From positions 42,379-106,378 of the forward strand of contig PFGG01000021.1 in assembly GCA_002783405.1 (NCBI GenBank): a DNA stretch of 64,000 nt, written 5' to 3'. The notes under the pieces were generated by a model. That model was not told the origin of the DNA. It made no database searches and saw only the letters and a list, made by a program, of their open reading frames with translations. This DNA is from a bacterium (Candidatus Blackallbacteria) CG13_big_fil_rev_8_21_14_2_50_49_14. Lineage in GTDB: Bacteria; Cyanobacteriota; Sericytochromatia; UBA7694. Shown piece by piece: positions 10,092 through 18,451 of this stretch; positions within the stretch are counted from its first letter, which is position 1, and each line of letters begins with the position of its first letter. The translations under genes were made by a program, and so were the position numbers.

Positions 10092-10550
10092 CTATCCATT
10101 GCTCATGGTAAAAACTTTACCACTTTTTTTATGCAGATTGCCGGTGCTGTCATAGCCAAAAATATAATATTTATCATTGTTTGAGATCGGTTGGTAGGTC
10201 ACCATGCCAGCAGGGCCCGTGGTGCCCACATAATCGATCGCCCATTTTCCGCTTTCGACATTGCCACGGGCATTGTTATAGGGGTTTGTCATGATTTTGT
10301 TGTAATTTTTGTTTGTGGCTTCATGGCCTAAGGTTAAAAGATTTTCAGGGTAGATCTTGTTGTCAATATGGTAGGTTTCCAACATAATGCGCAAAGCCCG
10401 CGCATTGCTTTCCATTGCAGAGTCTTTGGCGCGGTCTTTGTTTGAAATGAAATTGGGCAAAGCAACCAATACCAAAATCGAGATGATCAGCGCGACCGCT
10501 AAAATCTCGTAAATGGTCATTCCCTGTTGATTAGGTTTTCTGTGTGGCAT
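10092..10550 (-). CDS. Type IV pilin/pseudopilin-like protein
   Basis: A 152-residue protein with a prepilin signal: a short basic leader MPHRKPNQQG, cleavage expected after that Gly, then MTIYEILAVALII with the conserved Glu at +5 and a hydrophobic N-terminal helix (about residues 14-35). The globular part has KIYPENLLTLG and NPYNNARG, as in type II secretion GspG-like pseudopilins and minor pilins. Mature residue +1 is Met instead of the common Phe, which prepilin peptidases tolerate. The longer frame to 10628 is out of place because it lies inside rsfS. It overlaps rsfS by 20 bases. No assembly genes (ATPase, platform protein, peptidase) are in the window. Confidence 0.8.
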   Translation of the reverse strand: MPHRKPNQQGMTIYEILAVALIISILVLVALPNFISNKDRAKDSAMESNARALRIMLETYHIDNKIYPENLLTLGHEATNKNYNKIMTNPYNNARGNVESGKWAIDYVGTTGPAGMVTYQPISNNDKYYIFGYDSTGNLHKKSGKVFTMSNG

Positions 10551-10911
10551 GGCTCCAGAGCTCTTCCAGATTATAAAATACGCGTTGGCTTTCCTGCATA
10601 ACATGCACGACCATGAAACCAAGGTCAATTAAGATCCAAGAGCCTTCGCTTTTGCCTTCATTGCTGTAAACATGTAAATTTTGTTCTTTGGCATATTGAT
10701 CTACGGTACCAGCCAAAGCCTGGCAATGGGTGCGGGAGTTTGCACCAGCGACCAGAAAATAATCTGCGACTGAGGATTTTTCTCTTAAATCGAGAGTGGC
10801 CAAATCCAGGGCCTTTTTTTCTTCGAGTAATTCCTGAATGGCCTTTAAGTGTAGGGCAACATCACTGTCGGTCAGCAGGTTTTGCGGTGCTTGTATTTGG
10901 TTTTCAGACAT
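10531..10911 (-). CDS. rsfS: Ribosomal silencing factor RsfS
   Basis: RsfS (126 residues; Iojap/YbeB family) binds L14 and blocks subunit joining when nutrients run short. The family core is clear: KKALDLATLDLREKSSVADYF, then ANSRTHCQALAGTV, and SEGSWILIDLGFMVVHVM with the conserved GxWxLxDxGxxxVHxM pattern. The N-terminus has an extra 20 or so residues. It is the first gene of the operon with the pseudopilin and HAMP genes, behind a promoter with a perfect -10 box. Confidence 0.93.
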   Translation of the reverse strand: MSENQIQAPQNLLTDSDVALHLKAIQELLEEKKALDLATLDLREKSSVADYFLVAGANSRTHCQALAGTVDQYAKEQNLHVYSNEGKSEGSWILIDLGFMVVHVMQESQRVFYNLEELWSHATQKT

Positions 10912-11015
10912 TCTTTTAATTTCACGTTTTTAAATTTGGTTCAAGCCTTTGAGCGGTTTGAACACTGCTTTTTTCGAGGAACCTTGCATGATTTCAGGTT
11001 CTTGACAATAGGGCC

Positions 11016-11043
11016 ATTATATCACAGCCATCTGGGGAGTTAA
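11016..11043 (-). promoter_or_regulatory. Putative promoter of rsfS-pseudopilin-HAMP operon
   Basis: On the minus strand TTAACT (11043-11038) and a perfect TATAAT (11021-11016) are 16 bases apart. The start point would be near 11008, giving a leader of about 97 bases before rsfS. By eye only. Confidence 0.5.
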
Positions 11044-11053
11044 GCCCTCGGCT

Positions 11054-11911
11054 CTATGCGTTTTTTTTCTGGTAATGCACTTGAAACTGGATTTGGCGTG
11101 TTTGAATTTGATAGGACAATCCCTTGAACCAGCTTTTCAGCAGGGGGTGAAGGGGCAGCAGCTGATCGGCATGAAACCAGCGAAAGGGCTGTTTGTTTTC
11201 GAGCACCAGATCCTTTTCTAGGGCCCAACTGGCCGCCTGCAATCCCAAGGGGTTGACCAGATCGCGCTGCATGGCGAGCAGGCGGCCTTCATGGGCAGGA
11301 TCGAGAAAATGAAAGGCCTGTTTGTACATGATCGCGTTGTGTAGCCAAGCAGGCTGAGTTAAAACCCCATCCAAACCGAGTCTTTCTGCGGAGATCTGGA
11401 TCAGGGCCATGACGAATTTTCCCATGCCGAGACCCGGGTGGGTTTGACCTGGCAGGGGCCGTTTCTGCTGGCTGAAGGAAGCCTGCGGATTCTGTAAGCA
11501 GACCCATTCAACCGCGAGAAACTGAAAGGCGTGTCCCGCCAGGCTGGGGCAAAGGCGATCATCAAAATTGAATTTCCGGCGTTTCATGACCACTTCGTGC
11601 AAGAGGCGTTCTTCTGAAATTTCTCCGGCGTAAAGGGCCAGACGGTGCTGGTAGGGATCTTCGGTATCCAGTTGCATGCGAATATCGCTGAATCCCCGTT
11701 TTTCCAGTTCCCTGTAAATGCCATATTCGTGCAGGGCATAGTCGAGACCTTCGGGGGAATAATAGGCCAAAAAATAGGGCTGACCGCGCTTTTCAGGGGG
11801 GATATTCAGACTTTCAAGATCATCCAGGCGCAAGAGACTGTCTTCGGCGTAGTGCAAGCGGTATTCAGATAGGCGTCGGGCAATGGCCCGCTGGCGTTGG
11901 ATAAAAGACAT
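11054..11911 (-). CDS. Conserved-looking protein of unknown function
   Basis: A 285-residue soluble protein with no signal peptide or membrane segment. I do not recognise the family. The most conserved-looking stretch is around residues 155-200: GQTHPGLGMGKFVMAL, AERLGLDGVL, then WLHNAIMYKQAFHFLDP. That pattern of a glycine loop, helix and strand resembles a GNAT-like or other small-ligand fold, but I cannot assign it. It is transcribed toward rsfS, with the rsfS promoter just past its stop. The ATG at 11911 has no strong Shine-Dalgarno. Confidence 0.6.
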   Translation of the reverse strand: MSFIQRQRAIARRLSEYRLHYAEDSLLRLDDLESLNIPPEKRGQPYFLAYYSPEGLDYALHEYGIYRELEKRGFSDIRMQLDTEDPYQHRLALYAGEISEERLLHEVVMKRRKFNFDDRLCPSLAGHAFQFLAVEWVCLQNPQASFSQQKRPLPGQTHPGLGMGKFVMALIQISAERLGLDGVLTQPAWLHNAIMYKQAFHFLDPAHEGRLLAMQRDLVNPLGLQAASWALEKDLVLENKQPFRWFHADQLLPLHPLLKSWFKGLSYQIQTRQIQFQVHYQKKNA

Positions 11912-11992
11912 GTATTAGGAAACCGATTGAATTTTAATCCTCAAGCATGAGGTCTGCTTTTCAGCTTAGCGTATCCCTCTCCCTTTCAACAA

Positions 11993-12033
11993 ATTCAGGG
12001 TTTCAGTGAATCTTCTTCACTGAAACCCTGAAT
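11993..12033. terminator. Long perfect hairpin between two minus-strand genes
   Basis: An 18-base perfect stem (11993-12010 pairs with 12016-12033) with a 5-base loop lies 14 bases after the acyl-CoA dehydrogenase stop. The plus strand shows a short T-run after it; on the minus strand TTGTTG follows. It is probably the transcription end of the dehydrogenase gene, though the T-tract on that strand is weak. Confidence 0.6.
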
Positions 12034-12047
12034 GTCTGCTTTTTAAC

Positions 12048-13784
12048 TTAAGAAGCGCTGGTTGCCATTTCTTTGCGCTTGGGCATGTCTTCAAAGGTGC
12101 CCAGATCAAAGATTTTGGGTTGGAAACCCCCGTCTTCGTAGAGGGTATCGGCCAGGCGGGTCAGATAGGGATCGTGGTTCAAATCAAACTGATCCATATT
12201 GCGTTCAATCCGTTCAAAGGCCATCCGGCAGAAGGAGCGGGTCAGATAGAGTTCGGTTTTGGCTTCTTCTTTGGTCTTGCCCATCTCCAGCAGAGCCGAA
12301 GTGCGTGAGAGCATGGCGGCCATGACGTAAAGATCAATCACGCTGTCGGCAATGCGCTTTTGGTGAAGTTGCAGCATGATCACGTCTTTTTTATAGATCC
12401 GCAGCAATTGCATGGCGTAGGCACTGAGCTTGTCGACACCTTTGCAGAAGAGTTGGGATTCTTTCTGCAGCAGGCTGTGCGCCTTGGTCATGCGGGCGGG
12501 GGTCAAGGTTTTTTGTGCATAGCCTCGCAACCCAGCTTTTTTCAGGAATTTGCCCAGAGATTTCAAGCCTTCAAGTGAAATCATGGCGCGTGAAATTTCA
12601 CTGGTGCCTTCAATGATCAGGCCCAGACGGGCATCGCGCATAAAGCGCTCAATCGGCAGTTCGCGGATATAGCCCATGCCGCCATGAATCTGCATGGCTT
12701 CGTCGCAGATTTTCCAAAGCGATTCGGTGCTGAAGACTTTGGCAACAGCGGCTTCAATCGCGTAATCTTCCATGCCATTGTCGACCAGACCGGCGGTCAG
12801 ATAGCCGACGCACTGCATGCCATAGGCCAGCATCGACATATTGGCGATTTTTTCTTTGATCAGGTCAAACTGGCCGATATGTTTGCCGAACTGCTTGCGC
12901 TCATTGGCGTATTTGACGCTCATATCAATCAAGTGCTTGGCCACGCCAAAAGAGGCTGTAGAGGTGCTTAAACGGCCATTGTTGAGAATTTCCATGGCAA
13001 CTTTGAAGCCTTTACCCACTTCACCGAGCACGTTTTCCACAGGCACTTTGACATTTTCAAAGAAGACCATGGTGGTGGAAGAACCCTTCCAGCCCATTTT
13101 CTGTTCTTCGGGGCCACTGCTGACACCGCCCAGATCACGGGTCACCATAAAGGCTGTGATTTTGTCCTGTTTCAGTCCGCCTTCTTCAACGGAGGTCTGG
13201 GCAAAAACCGTATAGAAATCGGCAAAACCACCGTTGGTGATAAATTGCTTTTCACCGTTGAGAATAAAATGACTGCCGTCTTCACTTAAAACGGCACGGG
13301 TGCGGATACTGGCGGCATCGGAACCGGAATTGGGTTCGGTCAGACAGAAGGCCGCAATCATTTCTCCGCTGGCCAGTTTGGGCAGATATTTCTTTTTCTG
13401 GGTTTCATTTCCAGCCAAGAGCAGGCCCTTCATGCCGATGCTTTGATGCCCCCCCACTGTGGCGGCTACGGCACTGCCTAAAACAGCCAGATCTTCAAGT
13501 ACACGGGCATAGCCAGAAATACTCAGGCCAATGCCTTCATGCTCTTCTGGAATAATCAGGCCAAAAAGACCCAATTCTTTCATTTCTTCAAGCACTTCAG
13601 CTGGCAGTTTTTCGTCTTTGTCGATTTTATCGGGATTGATGCCTTTGCCAAAAGCTTTGATACTGGCGGAAATCATTTCAATGGTTTCCTGTTCTTCGGC
13701 CTTCATGCGTGGAAAAGGAAAGATAATTTCATCCAGCACATCGCCCATGAACAAATTACGGAGAAAGCCATTTTTGTCAGACAT
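12048..13784 (-). CDS. Acyl-CoA dehydrogenase family protein
   Basis: A 578-residue FAD enzyme that would oxidise an acyl-CoA to the enoyl-CoA. The three-domain core is clear: an N-terminal helical part, a middle part with CLTEPNSGSDAASI (near residue 150) and GEKQFITNGGFAD, and a C-terminal helical part with QIHGGMGYIRELPIERFMRDARL and IIEGTSEI near residues 360-400. About 180 further residues follow, mostly helical, as in very-long-chain acyl-CoA dehydrogenase/ACAD9-like enzymes and the Gram-positive FadE-type long forms. Substrate chain length cannot be told. It is a lone gene; no other beta-oxidation gene is adjacent. Confidence 0.92.
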   Translation of the reverse strand: MSDKNGFLRNLFMGDVLDEIIFPFPRMKAEEQETIEMISASIKAFGKGINPDKIDKDEKLPAEVLEEMKELGLFGLIIPEEHEGIGLSISGYARVLEDLAVLGSAVAATVGGHQSIGMKGLLLAGNETQKKKYLPKLASGEMIAAFCLTEPNSGSDAASIRTRAVLSEDGSHFILNGEKQFITNGGFADFYTVFAQTSVEEGGLKQDKITAFMVTRDLGGVSSGPEEQKMGWKGSSTTMVFFENVKVPVENVLGEVGKGFKVAMEILNNGRLSTSTASFGVAKHLIDMSVKYANERKQFGKHIGQFDLIKEKIANMSMLAYGMQCVGYLTAGLVDNGMEDYAIEAAVAKVFSTESLWKICDEAMQIHGGMGYIRELPIERFMRDARLGLIIEGTSEISRAMISLEGLKSLGKFLKKAGLRGYAQKTLTPARMTKAHSLLQKESQLFCKGVDKLSAYAMQLLRIYKKDVIMLQLHQKRIADSVIDLYVMAAMLSRTSALLEMGKTKEEAKTELYLTRSFCRMAFERIERNMDQFDLNHDPYLTRLADTLYEDGGFQPKIFDLGTFEDMPKRKEMATSAS

Positions 13785-14003
13785 TGAAAATACCCTTTCA
13801 GATTAAGGTTGCGAGCCGGTGCTTAAACTTAAGAAAATAAAGGACAGAAATACATTTGTATGCACCGCGTCAATTATAAGCATAGCCAAGGATCCGCTCC
13901 TGCGTCAAGGCAAAATAAAGGATTCTGTTTTGAAGCTTTGACTGGCTGGTTTAGGTTTTGCGACGTATGCTGGAGCATTACCCCCTTTGAGGAAAGAAAA
14001 TTC

Positions 14004-14384
14004 ATGCAACCCTTATTTGTTCTGTATGTGGCCGATCAAGTGAAAAGCGCTGGTTTTTACCGGGTGGTTCTGGATTTGGAACCGTGTTTGGATGTGCCGG
14101 GAATGACCCAATTTGAACTCCATCAGGGCAGTCTTTTGGGACTGATGCCTGAAACTGGAATTCAACGGCTTTTAGGGGATCAAATTCCTGATTTGTCTTT
14201 GTTCAGGGGAGTGCCTCGGGCAGAACTGTATCTGAGAGTTGCCGAACCTCAGCGATATCATGCCCGGGTGCTTGCCCAGGGGGGGAAAGAGCTAAGCCCT
14301 CTGCAAAAGCGTGGCTGGGGAGACCTGGCTGCCTATAGTCAGGATTTGGATGGACATGTTCTGGCGTTTGCACGGTCTGTTTAA
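14004..14384 (+). CDS. VOC/glyoxalase-fold protein
   Basis: A 126-residue protein with the vicinal-oxygen-chelate pattern: FVLYVADQVKSAGFYRVVLDLEP at the start, TQFELHQGSLLGLMPE in the middle and a closing SQDLDGHVLAFA that fits the DPDGH motif with Leu for Pro. Relatives include glyoxalase I and antibiotic-binding proteins. Substrate unknown. The start at 14004 follows GAGGAAAG; a longer frame to 13860 is intergenic and rejected. Confidence 0.8.
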   Translation: MQPLFVLYVADQVKSAGFYRVVLDLEPCLDVPGMTQFELHQGSLLGLMPETGIQRLLGDQIPDLSLFRGVPRAELYLRVAEPQRYHARVLAQGGKELSPLQKRGWGDLAAYSQDLDGHVLAFARSV

Positions 14385-14468
14385 GAGTTGTGATCTCTGT
14401 ACCCTTTGTGGTTTATTGAGTAGCGATCCCCTTGATTGAAAACCTATACTTTTCAGGACGTTTTAGAC

Positions 14469-16619
14469 ATGCAAACACCTCTTTTCCTGAATTCATTCAA
14501 ACACCGCTTTCAGGTGTTTACCTGCACACTAATTACAGGAGCTCTGACAATGACCTTTTCCCTTCCTTCTGTACAGGCCGCCGCTCCTCCCCAGGCCCCT
14601 GTACACCCTCAAAAACTTGAAAAACATGGCGATGTCCGGGTGGATAATTATTATTGGTTACGCAATTATCCCCAAGACCCCGCCGTTTTGAAATACCTTC
14701 AGGCTGAAAATGCCTATACCGATGCCATGATGGCGGATACCGAGGCGCTTCAAGATAAGCTTTACTTGGAAATGGTGGGGCATATGGTCGAAAAAGACCG
14801 GAGTGTTCCCCACCAAAAGGGCGATTATTTTTACTATTCGCGGATTGACCCCGGTCAGAATTATCAGGTGTATTGCCGCCGCAAGGGCAGCATGCAAGGC
14901 CCTGAAGAAGTGCTGCTCGATCTGAATCTCGAAGCTACGGATCAGGACTTTATGGATCTGGGCATTTATGAAGTCAGCCCCGATCAACGCTATTTGGCCT
15001 ATTCACTGGATACCACCGGTGCTGAATCTTTTACCCTACATATCAAGGATTTGCAGACCGGCCAGGTTTTATCGGAGCAAATCCCCCAGACCTATTACGC
15101 CGTTGAATGGGCTGCCGATAGCAAAACCCTGTTTTATAACGTGATTGACTCAGCCAATCGCCCCTACCGTTTGTATCGGCATACGGTTGGCAGTGAGCCG
15201 AATAAAGATCTGCTGGTCTTTGAAGAGCCTGATGAACGCTATAACGTAGAAATAAAAAAAACAGCCAGTGGCAAATATCTGATTCTGCAGATTGAAAGCC
15301 TGACCACGACTGAGTGTCTCTACCTGCCTGCCGATCAGCCCACGGCTGCCCCCGTGATGATTCAGGCCCGGCGAGAAGGAATCGAATACCATGTTCAGGA
15401 CAGCGGCTCCCGTTTTTTGATCCATACCAATGATGGGGCTCTGAATTTTACGCTTAAGCAGGCCCCAATTCAAAGCCCCGATGCCAGCCACTGGCAGTCG
15501 TTGGTGGTTGAACGGCCCGACGCCAAATTGGAGCACCTCAAGGTTTTTGATCAGTGGCTGGCCATGATTTACCGCACCGATGCCCGCCAGGAAGTGCGCG
15601 TTCAGCATTTGATCACGGGCAAAACAGCCACTGTCGATTTTCCTGAACAGAATTTTTCAGTTTGGCCCAGCACCGATCAGGATTTCGCCAAAAATATTCT
15701 GCGGGTGAGCTATTCTTCGATGTTGACCCCCAAGTCAGTCTTTGACGTGCATCTTGAGAACCAAAGCCTTGAATTGCGCAAACAGACGTCTGTGCCCGGT
15801 TATGAACCCACCCGCTATGTCACTGAACGGATTTATGCCACCGCGCCCGATGGGGTCAAGGTGCCTGTCTCTTTGATCTATAAAAGAGGGCTGAAAAAGC
15901 AGGGCAAGAATCCCGCCCTGCTCTATAGCTATGGGGCCTATGGTTCCAGCACGGATACGGATTTTGATTCGGATCGGATTTCACTGCTGGAACGTGGCTT
16001 TGTTTTTGCGCTGGCGCATATCCGGGGTGGAGAAGACATGGGCCGCAAATGGTATTTGGAGGGCAAACTGCAAAAGAAACGCAATACCTTTAGCGATTTT
16101 GTTGCCAGTGCTGAGGCTTTGATTCAGGGGGGCTTTACCTCTCCCCAGCAGTTGGTGATTGAAGGGGGCAGTGCCGGGGGGCTCTTGATGGGCGCGGTCA
16201 CCAATCTGCGCCCAGATTTGTTCAAGGGCGTGATTGCCGATGTGCCCTTTGTTGATGCCCTGACCACCATGCTTGATCCCGGCTTGCCCTTGACGGTGAT
16301 TGAATACGATGAGTGGGGCAACCCCAATAAAAAACCGGATTATGACTATATCAAATCCTATTCCCCCTATGATAATCTGGCCGCCAAAGCCTATCCCAAT
16401 ATGCTGGTGCTGGCGGGTTTAAATGATCCCCGCGTCAAGTATTGGGAGCCCGCCAAATATGTTGCCAAAATGCGGGCCTTGAAAACTGATCAGAATCTTC
16501 TGATGCTGCAGACCCATATGAGTGCCGGTCATGGGGGCGCTTCAGGCCGCTATGATTTTCTCAAGGAAGTGGCTTTTAAATACGCCTTCTTCTGCAAAGT
16601 TTTGGGCATTCAGCATTAA
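14469..16619 (+). CDS. Exported oligopeptidase B-like serine peptidase (S9A)
   Basis: A 716-residue prolyl-oligopeptidase-family enzyme that cleaves short peptides, probably after basic residues as in oligopeptidase B. A beta-propeller region runs from about 70 to 400, and the alpha/beta-hydrolase domain follows. Catalytic residues are Ser568 in EGGSAGGLLMG, Asp653 in LNDPRV and His688 in SAGHGGASGR. The EYDEWGNP segment is typical of oligopeptidase B. An N-terminal stretch (KHRFQVFTCTLITGAL ... VQA) looks like a signal peptide, whereas the best known oligopeptidase B enzymes are cytoplasmic. A TTG at 14436 and an ATG at 14550 are other possible starts; the ATG at 14469 keeps the signal whole. 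Confidence 0.9.
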   Translation: MQTPLFLNSFKHRFQVFTCTLITGALTMTFSLPSVQAAAPPQAPVHPQKLEKHGDVRVDNYYWLRNYPQDPAVLKYLQAENAYTDAMMADTEALQDKLYLEMVGHMVEKDRSVPHQKGDYFYYSRIDPGQNYQVYCRRKGSMQGPEEVLLDLNLEATDQDFMDLGIYEVSPDQRYLAYSLDTTGAESFTLHIKDLQTGQVLSEQIPQTYYAVEWAADSKTLFYNVIDSANRPYRLYRHTVGSEPNKDLLVFEEPDERYNVEIKKTASGKYLILQIESLTTTECLYLPADQPTAAPVMIQARREGIEYHVQDSGSRFLIHTNDGALNFTLKQAPIQSPDASHWQSLVVERPDAKLEHLKVFDQWLAMIYRTDARQEVRVQHLITGKTATVDFPEQNFSVWPSTDQDFAKNILRVSYSSMLTPKSVFDVHLENQSLELRKQTSVPGYEPTRYVTERIYATAPDGVKVPVSLIYKRGLKKQGKNPALLYSYGAYGSSTDTDFDSDRISLLERGFVFALAHIRGGEDMGRKWYLEGKLQKKRNTFSDFVASAEALIQGGFTSPQQLVIEGGSAGGLLMGAVTNLRPDLFKGVIADVPFVDALTTMLDPGLPLTVIEYDEWGNPNKKPDYDYIKSYSPYDNLAAKAYPNMLVLAGLNDPRVKYWEPAKYVAKMRALKTDQNLLMLQTHMSAGHGGASGRYDFLKEVAFKYAFFCKVLGIQH

Positions 16620-16622
16620 GCC

Positions 16623-17435
16623 ATGAGCGCCCCGATCCGCTTCAGTGATTCTGAGCAGCAGGCCGGGGCGCCTTTTCGTGCCCATACTGAACAGATGGTC
16701 AATGCCATGAACACTTGTGGCTGCGTGGTTTTAGAGAATTTTCTCCCCCGTGGTTTCGTGGATAAGCTGGCGAATGCTTTTTTTGAGCGGATCGCGGGTT
16801 GGGATGAAACCACCCTGATTCAAAAGGGCAAACCGGTCGGCGAGCGCCGTTTCATGTACCTTCAACCCTTGGCAGGGCCGTTTGCCGAACCCCGGCTGTA
16901 TGCCAATGCTCTGGTTCTGCCGGCACTTCAAGCCCTTTTGGGGGAGCACTGTGTGATCAGCACGCTCAGTATTGTCATGGCCCTGCCTGGAGCGGGAGCC
17001 CAGCGCATGCACCGCGACAATGCCCTGCCCTTTGGCGAAGATCCGCTTTCAGGACAAGTGCCTCCTCTGGCGATCAATCTTGCGATTCCCCTGGTGGATT
17101 TGAATGAAACCACGGGAGCGACTGCGCAGCATTTGGGGTCTCACCGTAAAATCCGTCCCTCTTCAACCTTTGGCTTTGAAGATGCGCCCGTGGCGTATCT
17201 GCGCAAAGGTGATGCCTATTTAATGGATTACCGTCTGGTGCATGCGGGAACTCCCAATCGGGGAACCCTGCCCCGCCCGATCATTTATTTGATCTATGCC
17301 CGCCATTGGTATCTCGATGCCGAAAACCACCTCGATCAAAAGCAAAACTATCTGCTGGTTCCCGACAGCACCCTTCAGAAAGCCACCCCTGAACAGGCCC
17401 ATCTGCTCAGCCGGGCCAGGCTACGCCAGCCTTAA
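16623..17435 (+). CDS. Phytanoyl-CoA dioxygenase (PhyH) family protein
   Basis: A 270-residue Fe(II)/2-oxoglutarate oxygenase. The metal-binding triad fits MHRDNALPFGED (His-x-Asp, near residue 125) and the distal His in YRLVHAGTPNRG (near 205), followed by the Arg expected to hold 2-oxoglutarate. GATAQHLGSHR is the typical loop between. Members hydroxylate lipids, amino acids or natural products; the substrate is unknown. It starts 3 bases after the peptidase stop and is followed 22 bases later by a glycosyltransferase, so the three may be one transcript. Confidence 0.88.
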   Translation: MSAPIRFSDSEQQAGAPFRAHTEQMVNAMNTCGCVVLENFLPRGFVDKLANAFFERIAGWDETTLIQKGKPVGERRFMYLQPLAGPFAEPRLYANALVLPALQALLGEHCVISTLSIVMALPGAGAQRMHRDNALPFGEDPLSGQVPPLAINLAIPLVDLNETTGATAQHLGSHRKIRPSSTFGFEDAPVAYLRKGDAYLMDYRLVHAGTPNRGTLPRPIIYLIYARHWYLDAENHLDQKQNYLLVPDSTLQKATPEQAHLLSRARLRQP

Positions 17436-17457
17436 TTTCGCCCAGAAAGAAGTTCTT

Positions 17458-18354
17458 ATGCCTTTGCCTGTGCTCTCTGTGATTATCTCGACCTCTGCCG
17501 GGCGACAGGACCATCTTGACCATTGTCTTCAAGCTTTGGCGCGGCAAACCCTTCAGAATTTTGAAGTTCTGGTGATGGACGATGGTTCTGAAGGCATGGC
17601 GACAAGGCTGAAAGCCTTTGAAGGGCTTTGGCCCCGCCTGGAATACCATCGCCGTGCTGTGGACTATAATCTTTCCCGTTCCCGCAATCGGGGAGCCGCT
17701 CTGGCCCAAGCCGATACCCTGGTCTTTGTGAATGGCGATGTGCTTTTAAACCCCCATGCGCTTGAAAACTATGCCCTCACACTTGAGCGTTTGCCCGAGG
17801 CGCTTTGCTGGGGATACGTGGGTTGCCGCAAAAGCGTGAGCGCAGCTTCACTTTGGTTTGAAGGGGTGGAGGTCAATTGGCTCGATTTTCGCTTTTTTCC
17901 GCTTTCTGAGAGCGAACTCTATCTGAACCCCGGTTTGAAATATGCGCCCCATACCTTGGCCAGTGGCCATCATTTTGCACTCCGACGTTCGAGTTGGCAG
18001 ACTTTGGGCCCTTTAGACGAAAGTTTTCAGTTTTGGGGCGAAGAAGATGTCGAATACGCCCTGCGCGGATTGTTGGCCCAGAGGCCGATGGTATTTTTGG
18101 GCGATGCCTGGGCTGAGCATCAGGTACACGCCTATGGCGAAGTTTTTCATGTGCAGGCTCCCCAGGCGCTTGAGCAAAAAATCAATAAAATTATTGCCAT
18201 GGAAAATCGCTTAAATCAAGCTCAAAAATCAATGAATGACCTGATTTATATCATTTTTGAACGTGAGCAGGCTGGCTTTTACAAGAGCCTGCAAAGCCAT
18301 TATCTGTGGCAGAATCCCGATGCGATCATCCGTGAGATGGGGAAAATGCCTTAA
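17458..18354 (+). CDS. Family 2 glycosyltransferase
   Basis: A 298-residue GT-A fold enzyme. LSVIISTSAGRQDHLDHCLQAL at the start, VMDDGSEGMA near residue 40, RNRGAALAQADTLVFVNGDV (an N-G-D in place of the DxD) near 80-100, and EEDVEYALRG near 200 are the family landmarks. The wording matches chondroitin-polymerase-like and other GT2 proteins with a galactosyltransferase-like C-terminal part. Donor and acceptor are unknown. The frame can be extended to 17296 but that part overlaps the dioxygenase; the ATG at 17458 is used. Confidence 0.88.
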   Translation: MPLPVLSVIISTSAGRQDHLDHCLQALARQTLQNFEVLVMDDGSEGMATRLKAFEGLWPRLEYHRRAVDYNLSRSRNRGAALAQADTLVFVNGDVLLNPHALENYALTLERLPEALCWGYVGCRKSVSAASLWFEGVEVNWLDFRFFPLSESELYLNPGLKYAPHTLASGHHFALRRSSWQTLGPLDESFQFWGEEDVEYALRGLLAQRPMVFLGDAWAEHQVHAYGEVFHVQAPQALEQKINKIIAMENRLNQAQKSMNDLIYIIFEREQAGFYKSLQSHYLWQNPDAIIREMGKMP

Positions 18355-18451
18355 TATTACTTAATGAACGCCTGGATCTAAAAACTTGTCGCTATCCTCC
18401 GACGTATGGTCAACTGATATACACATTCTGCCCCTTTTTCGGAGTTTTTTA

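Noticed and set aside
13860..14003. Longer start for the VOC protein
   Set aside because: The added residues match no family and a clear GAGGAAAG site precedes the ATG at 14004.
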